The notes under the pieces were generated by a model. That model was not told where the DNA came from. It made no database searches and was given only the letters and a program-made list of their open reading frames with translations. 64,000 nt of DNA from Chloroflexota bacterium. GTDB taxonomy: Bacteria > Chloroflexota > Anaerolineae > Promineifilales > Promineifilaceae. The position numbers and the translations under genes were made by a program. Location: contig JAGNBF010000006.1 of assembly GCA_018004935.1 (NCBI GenBank), positions 5,150-69,149 on the forward strand, in the 5' to 3' direction. Below, piece by piece: positions 52,836-60,606 of the stretch; within the stretch, counting starts at the first letter, position 1; every line of letters begins with the position of its first letter.

Positions 52836-55001
52836 TTATCCTCCAGGCAAGACACAAGCCGCACCACCGGGGAAATAATTGCCCACAGTAGGGTCAAAAT
52901 AAATATTTTGCGTTACACGTGTCCCGTTCGTCTCATCCGTCACAATGACTTCGTGAACCCAGGGCGCACAGCGGCGTGAACCCAGATAATGTCTGGCCGT
53001 CCCCGTCCGATTCTCATAGCGGCTCGGGGGTGTCTGATCAAACACCTCAATGGTATACAACCCACCCCCACCCGAAGGATGAATGGACAGAACACAACGA
53101 TACTCTGTGCCCAAATCACCCCCCGGATACTCACAGGCCGAAATATCCCAGGAAAAATTCAAAGGCGCTCCTGATGTAGCCGTTGCCACCACCAAAGAGG
53201 TTGCCGTAGGCACAGGGGTCGCTGTAGCAGGCACATACGTGCGAATTTCCACTTCAAATGGTAAGCCAAAGGGTTCCCCATCGGCCGTTTGCAACTGCCA
53301 CGTACTCTCCAGCGTTGTTACCTGATTTGGCGTATCAAGCCCATTCAGAGTTACGGTTGTATTAGCTCCAGAAACCAATCCCCCTGGTAAGGTCACTGGC
53401 TCTGTGAGGCCAAAATCTTCCCCTTCTATCACCACCAGTTGTAAATTCGTGGGCCAGACACAATTCAAAGTACTATTATTTTCTAGTACCAGGTTTAGCC
53501 GTAAAGAGACGGTTCCAGCAGGAGCCAGAGTACTCTGGGTATTCTGATAGGTGTAATAACTAAGTAAATTTACAGCCGGGTTAGCTTCACATAAAGCCAT
53601 CTGTGTGGCTGTCGCATCAGGTGTATTGGTATGGGTGGGGGCCAGAGTGGGTGGTTCGACCGTTACGCTGGGTAATGGGGCTTCAGTAGCCGTCGGGCCT
53701 GAGGTAGGCGATTCTGACTCCAGGGTGGCAGTAGCTTCCTCGGTAATGACCTCTCCGGTCACTGTAGCCGTTATATCTGGTGTTTCTTGCACCACCACCG
53801 CTATTTCTTGGGTAGCGGTGGGAGTAGGAGTAGCGTCACCACTCCCACGGCCAAGAGCCAACCCAGCCCCTACCGCCAGAATGAGCAACAATATAACCCC
53901 TACTACACCAACAATGGCCCAGGGAAATTTGCGGCCGCTTGCTGGCTTAGGCATAACCTCTGTAGCTTCACCCCCGACGGTGGGGATCATCATTGTTTTA
54001 TCGCCTTTAGGGGCAATGCGCGTCCCTTCCAAAACTGGCCGGGGCGTGTTATAGGCTGTTGTTACCGGGGGGGGCGTACCCACTCCACTCATAGGGGGTG
54101 GGGTAGCCTGTTCTTTCAATAATTCAGCGGGTACAGCTCCCAACAGGACTGGATCACCAGTCCGTAACACCTGACGTAAATCATCCGCCAATGCTTTCGC
54201 CGACTGATACCGTTCTGTCGGCTCTTTAGCCATCGCTTTTTCGATGATATGGCGAATATTGTCGGGAATAGATGGATTTAACTGACCTGGATCAGGTACT
54301 GGCGCACTGACATGTTTCAAAACAACGGCCAAGGGGGTATCTGCCGAATAAGGGAGTTGACCGGTGGCTAATTGAAAAAACAAAACCCCAAGCGAATAAA
54401 TATCGCTCCGTTCATCACCGGGTTTGCCCAGTCCTTGCTCTGGTGACATGTAAGCCGGGGAGCCTACCATAGCTCCCGTTTGGGTGTAGGACGGACCGGA
54501 GACAACTTTGGCAATCCCAAAATCAGTTAGAACAGCGGCCCCATGATCATTAAACATGATATTGGGGGGTTTTATATCTCGATGAATCATCCCTCGGCTA
54601 TGGGCATAAGCCAGGGCATTGGTAATCTGAAGAATAATTTGAATGGCTTCAGCCAAAGAAAGTCGTTGGCCTTTGTTCGCCAATTCTTCTAGCTTATCTT
54701 TTAGACTACCCAGCGCCAGATACTCCATGGCAATGTAGGAACGCCCACCTGTCGTACTAAAATCGTAAACATCCACAATGTTGGGATGGTTGAGAGCCGC
54801 CATTGCCTTGGCCTCACGCCGAAAGCGGCCCACGAAATCTCCCTCATCAGCCAGAAAGGGATGCATGAGTTTGAGGGCAACAAAGCGTTCCAGGTTCTCG
54901 TCATAGGCTTTGTACACTTCAGCCATGCCGCCGCGCCCCAGGCGTTCTATGATGCGGTATTTACCAACCGTCTGACCAATAATGGATGAGGAATCTTCCA
55001 T
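52836..55001 (-). CDS. PknB-like Ser/Thr kinase with extracellular NBR1-Ig-like domain
   Basis: 721 residues. Kinase domain at 1-280: Gly loop LGRGGMAEVYKAY, Lys44 (VALKLM), catalytic loop GMIHRDIKPPNIMF, DFG (LTDFGIAK), APE-like SPAYMSPEQGLG. Juxtamembrane Pro-rich region, TM at ~355-380 (WAIVGVVGVILLLILAVGAG), then a Thr/Pro-rich stalk and an NBR1-Ig-like beta domain (SYYTYQNTQSTLAPAGTVSL, LVLENNSTLNCVWPTNLQLV) and a final Cys-rich domain ending GGAACVLPGG. A sensor kinase that reads something outside the cell; the ligand is unknown. The 55004-55393 gene lies two bases upstream and is probably co-transcribed. Confidence 0.92.
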   Translation of the reverse strand: MEDSSSIIGQTVGKYRIIERLGRGGMAEVYKAYDENLERFVALKLMHPFLADEGDFVGRFRREAKAMAALNHPNIVDVYDFSTTGGRSYIAMEYLALGSLKDKLEELANKGQRLSLAEAIQIILQITNALAYAHSRGMIHRDIKPPNIMFNDHGAAVLTDFGIAKVVSGPSYTQTGAMVGSPAYMSPEQGLGKPGDERSDIYSLGVLFFQLATGQLPYSADTPLAVVLKHVSAPVPDPGQLNPSIPDNIRHIIEKAMAKEPTERYQSAKALADDLRQVLRTGDPVLLGAVPAELLKEQATPPPMSGVGTPPPVTTAYNTPRPVLEGTRIAPKGDKTMMIPTVGGEATEVMPKPASGRKFPWAIVGVVGVILLLILAVGAGLALGRGSGDATPTPTATQEIAVVVQETPDITATVTGEVITEEATATLESESPTSGPTATEAPLPSVTVEPPTLAPTHTNTPDATATQMALCEANPAVNLLSYYTYQNTQSTLAPAGTVSLRLNLVLENNSTLNCVWPTNLQLVVIEGEDFGLTEPVTLPGGLVSGANTTVTLNGLDTPNQVTTLESTWQLQTADGEPFGLPFEVEIRTYVPATATPVPTATSLVVATATSGAPLNFSWDISACEYPGGDLGTEYRCVLSIHPSGGGGLYTIEVFDQTPPSRYENRTGTARHYLGSRRCAPWVHEVIVTDETNGTRVTQNIYFDPTVGNYFPGGAACVLPGG

Positions 55002-55003
55002 GA

Positions 55004-55393
55004 TTAACCAATCTGATAGATGATTTGATCCCCAGGAAGGGTGAGAGTAAAGGTGGCTGATTGTTGGTCTACCACGAGTTTTTCTTCGCCGGGTTTAGCA
55101 TAATAAAGAATAATCTGCACATGGTAGACATCAGTAGGTGATTGATCACGCAAATGCATGGTCAAACTGAAATTAGATTCGTTGGTTTCAATGACATTCA
55201 GAGATGCGGCTCGTTGCCCCCCATCATTATTGATATTTACTTCCAGAGATGGTCGTTCCAGGAAGGGGGTTATATCAAAACCAACGGCTACTCGACGCCT
55301 GTCTGGATAAACATACATACCCAGGCGGTTGAAACGAACATCTTCGCGGGCTTTGGGAGCCAGCAAAGGATCTTCAAAAAAGTTCACGTGCAT
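55004..55393 (-). CDS. Hypothetical beta-rich protein co-transcribed with the kinase
   Basis: 129 residues, MHVNFFEDPLLAPKAREDVR..., with strand-rich blocks (RLGMYVYPDRRRVAVGFDIT, PSLEVNINNDGGQRAASLNV, FSLTMHLRDQSPTDVYHVQI). No signal peptide or TM. It stops two bases before the kinase start on the same strand. It could be a kinase substrate or regulatory partner; function unknown. Confidence 0.6.
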   Translation of the reverse strand: MHVNFFEDPLLAPKAREDVRFNRLGMYVYPDRRRVAVGFDITPFLERPSLEVNINNDGGQRAASLNVIETNESNFSLTMHLRDQSPTDVYHVQIILYYAKPGEEKLVVDQQSATFTLTLPGDQIIYQIG

Positions 55394-55693
55394 GAGGTGA
55401 TTATAACGCGGGGGAGCATTTTAACGCAATGAGCCGACAGAACGGCAGAAATTCTCATTTTGGTTTGCTCCTGGCATTTGCCGCTTATCGTCCATTCGGG
55501 TTTTCCCTACCCCAAGCGGGGGACTTTTCTCGGCGCGGGTGGTGGGGGGACGCCCCCCACCCGCGCCGGTAGGTTTCTCCCCTTCTCATTTGTTGATTAA
55601 ATGATTAATCGGGTAATGAGTGGATTCCCCCATCCCCCTGCGATTTCTGGCGAGAAGGGGGATGGGTTTATTTTGCCTGACTGAATGTTGAGA
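55394..55693. repeat. GC-rich intergenic hairpin element
   Basis: A spacer between divergent/convergent minus-strand genes. It contains a hairpin at 55532-55567 (GGCGCGGGTGG...GGGACGCCCCCCACCC...GCGCC), CCCTACCCCAAGCGGGGGA on the left, and TGATTAATCGGGTAATG plus CCCCATCCCCCTG on the right, resembling the 37447-37650 element. No gene is seen. Confidence 0.6.
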
Positions 55694-56989
55694 TTATGAA
55701 CGATGTGCCTGTTGATATTTGCGTTCCAGGCGGGTGAGGCGGTGCTGGAGTTGGTGGTGTAGGGTTGGGTCGGGGAGGGGTTGTAGGAGCAGGAGTTCCA
55801 AGGCCTGACGAGTCCAATGAAGGGCTGGGGCTACATCTTGTTCTTGCCACTCAAAATATTTGGCCAGTTCGATGTGGGCAGTGAAATCGTCGAAGCTGGT
55901 GGCGGCTATTTGCATCCAGATATTAGCGGCTTCGGCACGGCGTTCTTGCTGTTTGAGAAGTGTAGCCAGGTGATGCAATATCTGATGGTAGAGTTCTAGG
56001 GGGATGTCTTGCGCGGCCGCAAGCCGGAACGTCGCTTCGGCCTCGGTGGACAGGCCTATGTGCATTTGCCAGAGACCCAGGCTCAACAGGTCCTGGGGCG
56101 GATCATTGTCACGCGGCCGCGACCATTGCCGCAACACTCGTTGTAGCAGTGTCACCATAGACAGCATATCTATCTGATTGTGATAAAAAACCCGGAGCAG
56201 TTCGCGGGCATCTCCCTGACGCAAATAATCCAGGTACAGCCCCGGTATGAGATAACCGGGCACATCTTCCTGGGTGCGCCGTACACTTAACACGCTTTTT
56301 TCTAAAGAACTGAGGGCACAAGACCCGATCCGATTGCGCCAGAGGCGGCGACTGGGGGGAAGCAAATCCAGGTGGGGTTTTTCTAGCAAGGCCGTCTCTT
56401 GCCGGTTCATCAGAAAGCGGTTATCGAGAAGGGGGAGATCAAAACCACGCCCGTTAAAGGTAACTAAGACGGTTTTGCTGGCAATGAGTTCATTGAGGAG
56501 ATACAACATGGCCGTCTCATCACCATGATCACGCAGAAAATATTGCCGTACAATAAAGGCTCTTCCCTCGAAAAAGGCCGCCCCAACCATAAAAGCCAGC
56601 GTTCCCGCACCCCACAGGCCTGTTGTTTCTGTATCTAAAAAGAGGCAGTCCTGAAAGTGTAACTGGGCAAACCGGGGATCAAGGGCGAAGGTTGCGGCCG
56701 CGGCTGGAGACATCTCCAATAAATCACCCAAACGTTCATCCCCATGCCAATGGGTGAGAGGGTATACATGATCCAAAACAAAACACGCGCCAGCAGTTGT
56801 ACTGACTACCTTACCCCCTGGCAACAATCGCTCAACCGGCTGTGGTTCATCTAGCTCCGCTCCTAAATCTGCCTGTGTTACCAGTGGTAGGGGAGGTGAC
56901 ACAGGCGCAATCGGCGCAACAGGTTTCAGGTCACGCACCCCTTTCACAACTCCCAATTCACGCAAACGCTTTTGCCAATCGCCAGCCAT
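55694..56989 (-). CDS. MrfB/YprB-like exonuclease with RNase H-like fold and TPR tail
   Basis: 431 residues. The RNase_H_2-type core has DTETTG (Asp119, Glu121), VTFNGRGFDLPLLDNRF and YHNQIDMLSMVTLLQRV, consistent with a DEDD exonuclease. The C-terminal ~120 residues form TPR-like helices (EAEATFRLAAAQDIPLELYH, HLATLLKQQERRAEAANIW). Bacillus MrfB/YprB has the same two-part layout and acts with the MrfA helicase in mitomycin-lesion repair. The MrfA-like gene lies ~51 kb away at 2434, so a functional pair is likely but not operonic. Sites at 56013, 56113 and 56694. Confidence 0.82.
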   Translation of the reverse strand: MAGDWQKRLRELGVVKGVRDLKPVAPIAPVSPPLPLVTQADLGAELDEPQPVERLLPGGKVVSTTAGACFVLDHVYPLTHWHGDERLGDLLEMSPAAAATFALDPRFAQLHFQDCLFLDTETTGLWGAGTLAFMVGAAFFEGRAFIVRQYFLRDHGDETAMLYLLNELIASKTVLVTFNGRGFDLPLLDNRFLMNRQETALLEKPHLDLLPPSRRLWRNRIGSCALSSLEKSVLSVRRTQEDVPGYLIPGLYLDYLRQGDARELLRVFYHNQIDMLSMVTLLQRVLRQWSRPRDNDPPQDLLSLGLWQMHIGLSTEAEATFRLAAAQDIPLELYHQILHHLATLLKQQERRAEAANIWMQIAATSFDDFTAHIELAKYFEWQEQDVAPALHWTRQALELLLLQPLPDPTLHHQLQHRLTRLERKYQQAHRS

Positions 56990-57482
56990 GACCTGATTTT
57001 AGGCAGTGACCCTTGTAGAAGCAAGCGAGTACAGGGCGATGGCAATAATTCTCCCTTAAAAGGTTTCCCCCACCCCTAACCCCGCCCCAGGGGCGGGGAA
57101 CTTTTCCTCGTGTCATTTTTCGTGGGCGGACGCCCACGAAAAATGACACGAAGGCGGTAAGGGGATGGGGCTGTATTCGACAATGCCAGTATTATTTTGG
57201 AAAAGCTCAAATTTAATCGTAACTATACACGTCAGAAACCGGCTTTTTCTCTTGTAGGGCCTGAGTGGGCCTAAGCAAAAACCCGGTTTCTCCAGCGAGG
57301 CTGTATAGTTACATTTAATTAACCATAGGACGGGGTTAAACGTGGGGGAAAATCCGCGTAGGCAATTGTCCTGGTCTAATGGTCTATCGTTTGGCCTGAA
57401 TTGTTATAATTCAGCTATACTTATAATCAATTATTGACTTACCTGAAGGATCAAGACTCCCTTCAGGCAGAAGGAGAATCCC
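56990..57482. repeat. Intergenic MITE with hairpin and R5 copy
   Basis: A perfect 21-bp stem at 57108-57151 (TCGTGTCATTTTTCGTGGGC, loop GA) is flanked by CCCCGCCCCAGGGGCGGGG and AAGGGGATGGGG, the hairpin-family layout. R5 follows at 57218-57316 with inverted ends GTAACTATACA/TGTATAGTTAC and internal arms CCGGCTTTTT/AAAAACCCGG. Outer ends AGGGCGATGGCAAT (57033) and GGCAATTGTCCTG (57361) are degenerate inverted copies. The promoter of the next gene may be TTGTTATAATTCAGCTATAC (57400-). No gene is seen. Confidence 0.65.
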
Positions 57483-57998
57483 ATGAGTCAATCCACTTTA
57501 AATGGTCGCCCTGAGGGGTCAGAATCCGAGGATGATTACGAAAATGGCCTGAATGGTTTTTCTGTTTTAGGGCAATTCTTAGAAGAAGACGGCTGGCACC
57601 CGCAACGAGTAGAAGATCGCCATGCTTACCACATGTTTTTTCGCGGTAATAATGGGGAAACCCATTGTTTTGCCCGGATACGGATCGATCTGGAACAGCT
57701 CATGTTTTATGTTGTGGCCCCTATGAAAGCCCCCGATAATAGCTTCCCTGGTGTGGTGGAGTTTATCACCCGTGCCAATTATGGGTTACGCATTGGCAAT
57801 TTTGAGTTTGACTATCAGGATGGAGAAATACGTTACAAGAGTAGTATTGATTTTGAAAAGGCAGGCTTGACCACTCAGTTAGTCAAAAATGTTATTTACC
57901 CTGCGGTTTCGACAATGGATCGATATTTACCGGGGTTAATGAGTGTAATGTATGGCGGCAAAACCGCCGAAGAAGCGATTGCGGGTATCGAAGGTTGA
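57483..57998 (+). CDS. YbjN-domain protein
   Basis: 171 residues. Ends ...NVIYPAVSTMDRYLPGLMSV; middle YHMFFRGNNGETHCFARIRI, DLEQLMFYVVAPMKAPDNSF, TRANYGLRIGNFEFDYQDGE. This fits YbjN/type III secretion chaperone-like folds, which are small alpha/beta proteins often tied to stress or motility regulation. AGAAGGAG lies upstream. The C-terminus overlaps the possible start of the CPBP gene by 47 bp. Confidence 0.8.
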   Translation: MSQSTLNGRPEGSESEDDYENGLNGFSVLGQFLEEDGWHPQRVEDRHAYHMFFRGNNGETHCFARIRIDLEQLMFYVVAPMKAPDNSFPGVVEFITRANYGLRIGNFEFDYQDGEIRYKSSIDFEKAGLTTQLVKNVIYPAVSTMDRYLPGLMSVMYGGKTAEEAIAGIEG

Positions 57999-59016
57999 TA
58001 TAGACCCTGGCCCATTCCGTTCCCTGCCAATGACATTAATTCTGGTTATTTTGAGCCTTCTGGCTTTGATTGTTCTGGCTAACAGTGCGGCCGCGTCCCC
58101 TCACTCCTCTTTGTCTTCATTTTTCACCGCACTGTTGGCCTTTTTCAATCTTTCCGTTCTGGGGCTAGTTATCCTCTTATGGCTGGTAACACGGCTTCCC
58201 CTACCGACGGATCTGCCGCTACCTCCCGGTTTTTTCTCTGCCGTAGCGCAATCGTTTATCGCTCCATTGGGCGCGGCCGCGTTGTGGGGGCTTGTGGTGC
58301 TCCTACCATCATTTCGCCGCCTGTTAGCCCGCTTCACACCGCTAAAAGCAGACTCACCTGTACACACCCTGGCTCTGGTATTAGCCGCTTATCTCGTCGC
58401 CAACACCCTCATCACCCTGAATCAGGGTGGGTTAGAGGCCCTGGCAGAAACCACAGAAGCCGCCTCGGCTGGCTCTCTCGTGTTGACGGGTGGGGCTTTA
58501 CTCGCGGCCGCATTCCTGGGCGTTGGCCTGGGAACACGGCGTTCCTGGGCCGAAGGGCAAGAACGGCTGGGCCTGCGGCCGCTTCGCCTCGCCGATTTCC
58601 GCCACGCCCTTCCCTGGATTATCTTTTTATTGCTCAGCCAGGGAGTAGCCGGGTTGTTAGTCAGTATCATAGACCCGGAGCAGTTGAAGTTATTAGAAAA
58701 TGTCAACCTGGCTCTGCTGAGCGATCTAGACTCCGTCATCGAATGGTTTTTATTAGGGCTGACCTCTAGCGTGGGTGAGGAATTGCTCTTTCGGGGGGCC
58801 ATTCAGCCCGCCTTTGGCCTACTGCCTACGGCCGCCCTTTTTGCCGTAGCCCACTTACAGTATGGTCTTTCCCCCCTCATGCTTTTTATCTTTGTGATGG
58901 GAATCGTTTTAGGCTATCTGCGCCACCGGCACAGCACAAACGTCACCATCCTTGTTCATTTTGGTTATAACTTTGCTCTGGGTCTCCTGGCCTTGCTCAG
59001 CGATTCCCTCTCATAA
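57952..59016 (+). CDS. CPBP family intramembrane metalloprotease
   Basis: Up to 354 residues. The start is uncertain: ATG 57952 (overlapping the YbjN gene), TTG 57979 or ATG 58030, which begins directly at the first TM (MTLILVILSLLALIVLANS). About eight TM segments. CPBP (Abi/Rce1-type) motifs: VGEELLFRGAIQPAFG (EExxxR), AVAHLQYGLSPLMLFIF (His) and LVHFGYNFALGLLAL (HxxxN). Family members cleave membrane-bound or prenylated substrates. Substrate unknown. Four GCGGCCGC sites. Confidence 0.87.
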   Translation: MAAKPPKKRLRVSKVDIDPGPFRSLPMTLILVILSLLALIVLANSAAASPHSSLSSFFTALLAFFNLSVLGLVILLWLVTRLPLPTDLPLPPGFFSAVAQSFIAPLGAAALWGLVVLLPSFRRLLARFTPLKADSPVHTLALVLAAYLVANTLITLNQGGLEALAETTEAASAGSLVLTGGALLAAAFLGVGLGTRRSWAEGQERLGLRPLRLADFRHALPWIIFLLLSQGVAGLLVSIIDPEQLKLLENVNLALLSDLDSVIEWFLLGLTSSVGEELLFRGAIQPAFGLLPTAALFAVAHLQYGLSPLMLFIFVMGIVLGYLRHRHSTNVTILVHFGYNFALGLLALLSDSLS

Positions 59017-59300
59017 GGTAACAATAGACCTTAAGATAATGATTTTGAGTAGGGGCTGGCCTTGTGCCTGCACTGGGGCAACCACAAGGGTTGCCCGTAC
59101 AGTCAAATCTTTTTCTTAAAAGCTATACTAACCCTCTCGAAGTCTAAGTGAACATCTAAAAATAACTTCCCGGTTTAGACCTGACAGGTTTTCGGAAACC
59201 TGTCAGGTCTGCGCGGAACTTATTCTTGGACGATTACTAAGCTTGTCGAAAGTCGTTGGTTTCGACAGGCTTAACCAACTTCACCACACTTTCTTGTTCT
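59017..59300. repeat. Hairpin and GAGCTTG repeat spacer
   Basis: A perfect hairpin at 59177-59210 (AGACCTGACAGGTTT/AAACCTGTCAGGTCT, loop TCGG) is followed by AAGCTTGTCGAAAG and TTTCGACAGGCTT at 59239-59274, a GAGCTTG-family member. No gene is seen; the next gene's ATG lies at 59301. Confidence 0.7.
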
Positions 59301-60212
59301 ATGCCAACCACGCCCCAACAACTCACCAAAGCTTTATGGCGCATTTACCAGCGCCCCGAGCAACCTCTACCCTGGTCTTATGGGGGGAACCTACCCTGGA
59401 ATGAGCCGGTCTTTTCCCGGCGGATGTTGCGCGAACATTTGGATGAATCACACGCGGCCGCAAGCCGCACTACCCCTGAACGTCATCTCCAATTGAACTG
59501 GTTATGGGACAAACTAGGCCTACAATCAGGCCACGCGTTTCTGGATCTCACCTGTGGCCCAGGTCTCTATGCCGTTCCTCTGGCCCAACGAGGCTGTCAC
59601 GTCACCGGGGTAGATTTCGGCCCGGCGGCCATTGCCTATGCCCGTGAATTGGCTCAGCAGGAAGGTGTTAGCCCTCACTGCACCTTTATCGAACAAGATA
59701 TCCGTACCTATCTGGTGCCCCCCTGTGAAGCCGCCACCCTTTCACCCCAATACGACGCGGCCGCGATCCTCTATGGTCAGTTTGCCGTTTTCACCCGTGA
59801 GGAAGCGGCCACTATTCTGAGACAAACAGCCCGCCAGATGAAACCCGGAGCCAGGCTCTGCCTGGAACTCCTCAACTTCGATGCGGTAAACAAAAAAAAT
59901 AGCACCTGGTGGTTTACCGATGAAACCGGCCTATGGGGTGATGCCCCTTTTATTCATCTCGGCGAACGGTTTTGGGATGCGGAAAGTCGCACCGCAATCG
60001 AACGATTCCATGTTATCCACCTGGAAACCGGCCAAATGAATGAAGTTATCCTCTGTGATTCCGCCTACACCATCAGCGAAATAACCGAACTACTCCGGGT
60101 TTCTGGTTTTGATCAGGTGGATGTGTACCCCGCGTGGGATCATTTACCAATTTACGATGGCCACGAATGGAATATCTATATCGCCCAACGTTCAGCGGCA
60201 GAAGTGATATAA
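59301..60212 (+). CDS. Class I SAM-dependent methyltransferase
   Basis: 303 residues from the ATG at 59301; an open frame upstream passes through the GAGCTTG repeat and is not used. Motif I FLDLTCGPGLYAVPLAQRGC, then VTGVDFGPAAIAYARELAQQ, AAILYGQFAVFTREEAATIL and LELLNFDAVNKKN. The fold is typical of small-molecule or protein methyltransferases; ending in YPAWDHLPIYDGHEWNIYIA. Substrate unknown. GCGGCCGC at 59455 and 59757. Confidence 0.88.
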   Translation: MPTTPQQLTKALWRIYQRPEQPLPWSYGGNLPWNEPVFSRRMLREHLDESHAAASRTTPERHLQLNWLWDKLGLQSGHAFLDLTCGPGLYAVPLAQRGCHVTGVDFGPAAIAYARELAQQEGVSPHCTFIEQDIRTYLVPPCEAATLSPQYDAAAILYGQFAVFTREEAATILRQTARQMKPGARLCLELLNFDAVNKKNSTWWFTDETGLWGDAPFIHLGERFWDAESRTAIERFHVIHLETGQMNEVILCDSAYTISEITELLRVSGFDQVDVYPAWDHLPIYDGHEWNIYIAQRSAAEVI

Positions 60213-60296
60213 TGCGGGGTGTTTTATGCGGCGTCGGAAAATGCTCATTGGCTCATCGCCCAGGTCATAACCAAGTCATCGTTCAGAAATAACGTG

Positions 60297-60495
60297 GGTG
60301 GCCGGTCTCCTGACGTAAGCGTTCAGTCATATAAATTCATCCGCCAGACCCGCCCGGACGTAAAACGACCGGGCTATGGTTACAAAGGCCGCTGGCCTGG
60401 GGTTTTAGCCCGCAAAGCTCCGTATGTTTAGCCTGGTGGTTTGACCACCGGGCGGGCTAACTGAACGCTTACCTCCTGACCGTGCCACTCTTAGC
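60297..60495. mobile_element. R2 repeat interrupted by a 158-bp IS66-like MITE
   Basis: The 158-bp element (60315-60472) has perfect 13-bp inverted ends GTAAGCGTTCAGT/ACTGAACGCTTAC. It is flanked by direct repeats CTCCTGAC (60307-60314, 60473-60480), an 8-bp target-site duplication. Removing the element and one copy restores GTGGCCGGTCTCCTGACCGT...GCCAC, the R2 core seen intact at 18166. Ends beginning GTAA and an 8-bp duplication are the hallmarks of the IS66 family, so this is probably a non-autonomous IS66-like relic. It carries no transposase. Related internal sequence lies inverted near 62440-62530. Confidence 0.88.
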
Positions 60496-60606
60496 CAGCA
60501 GGTTATTTAATTCTCATTTCTACATTAAAACGAACGATTACCAAGGAATTGTGAACCGGTCATTATTCCCTGAATCTTCAGCCCTCAATCCGCAAAGGAC
60601 ACTCCC

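Noticed and set aside
60315-60472. Complete IS66 element
   Set aside because: At 158 bp it has no transposase; only the ends and target duplication match the family.
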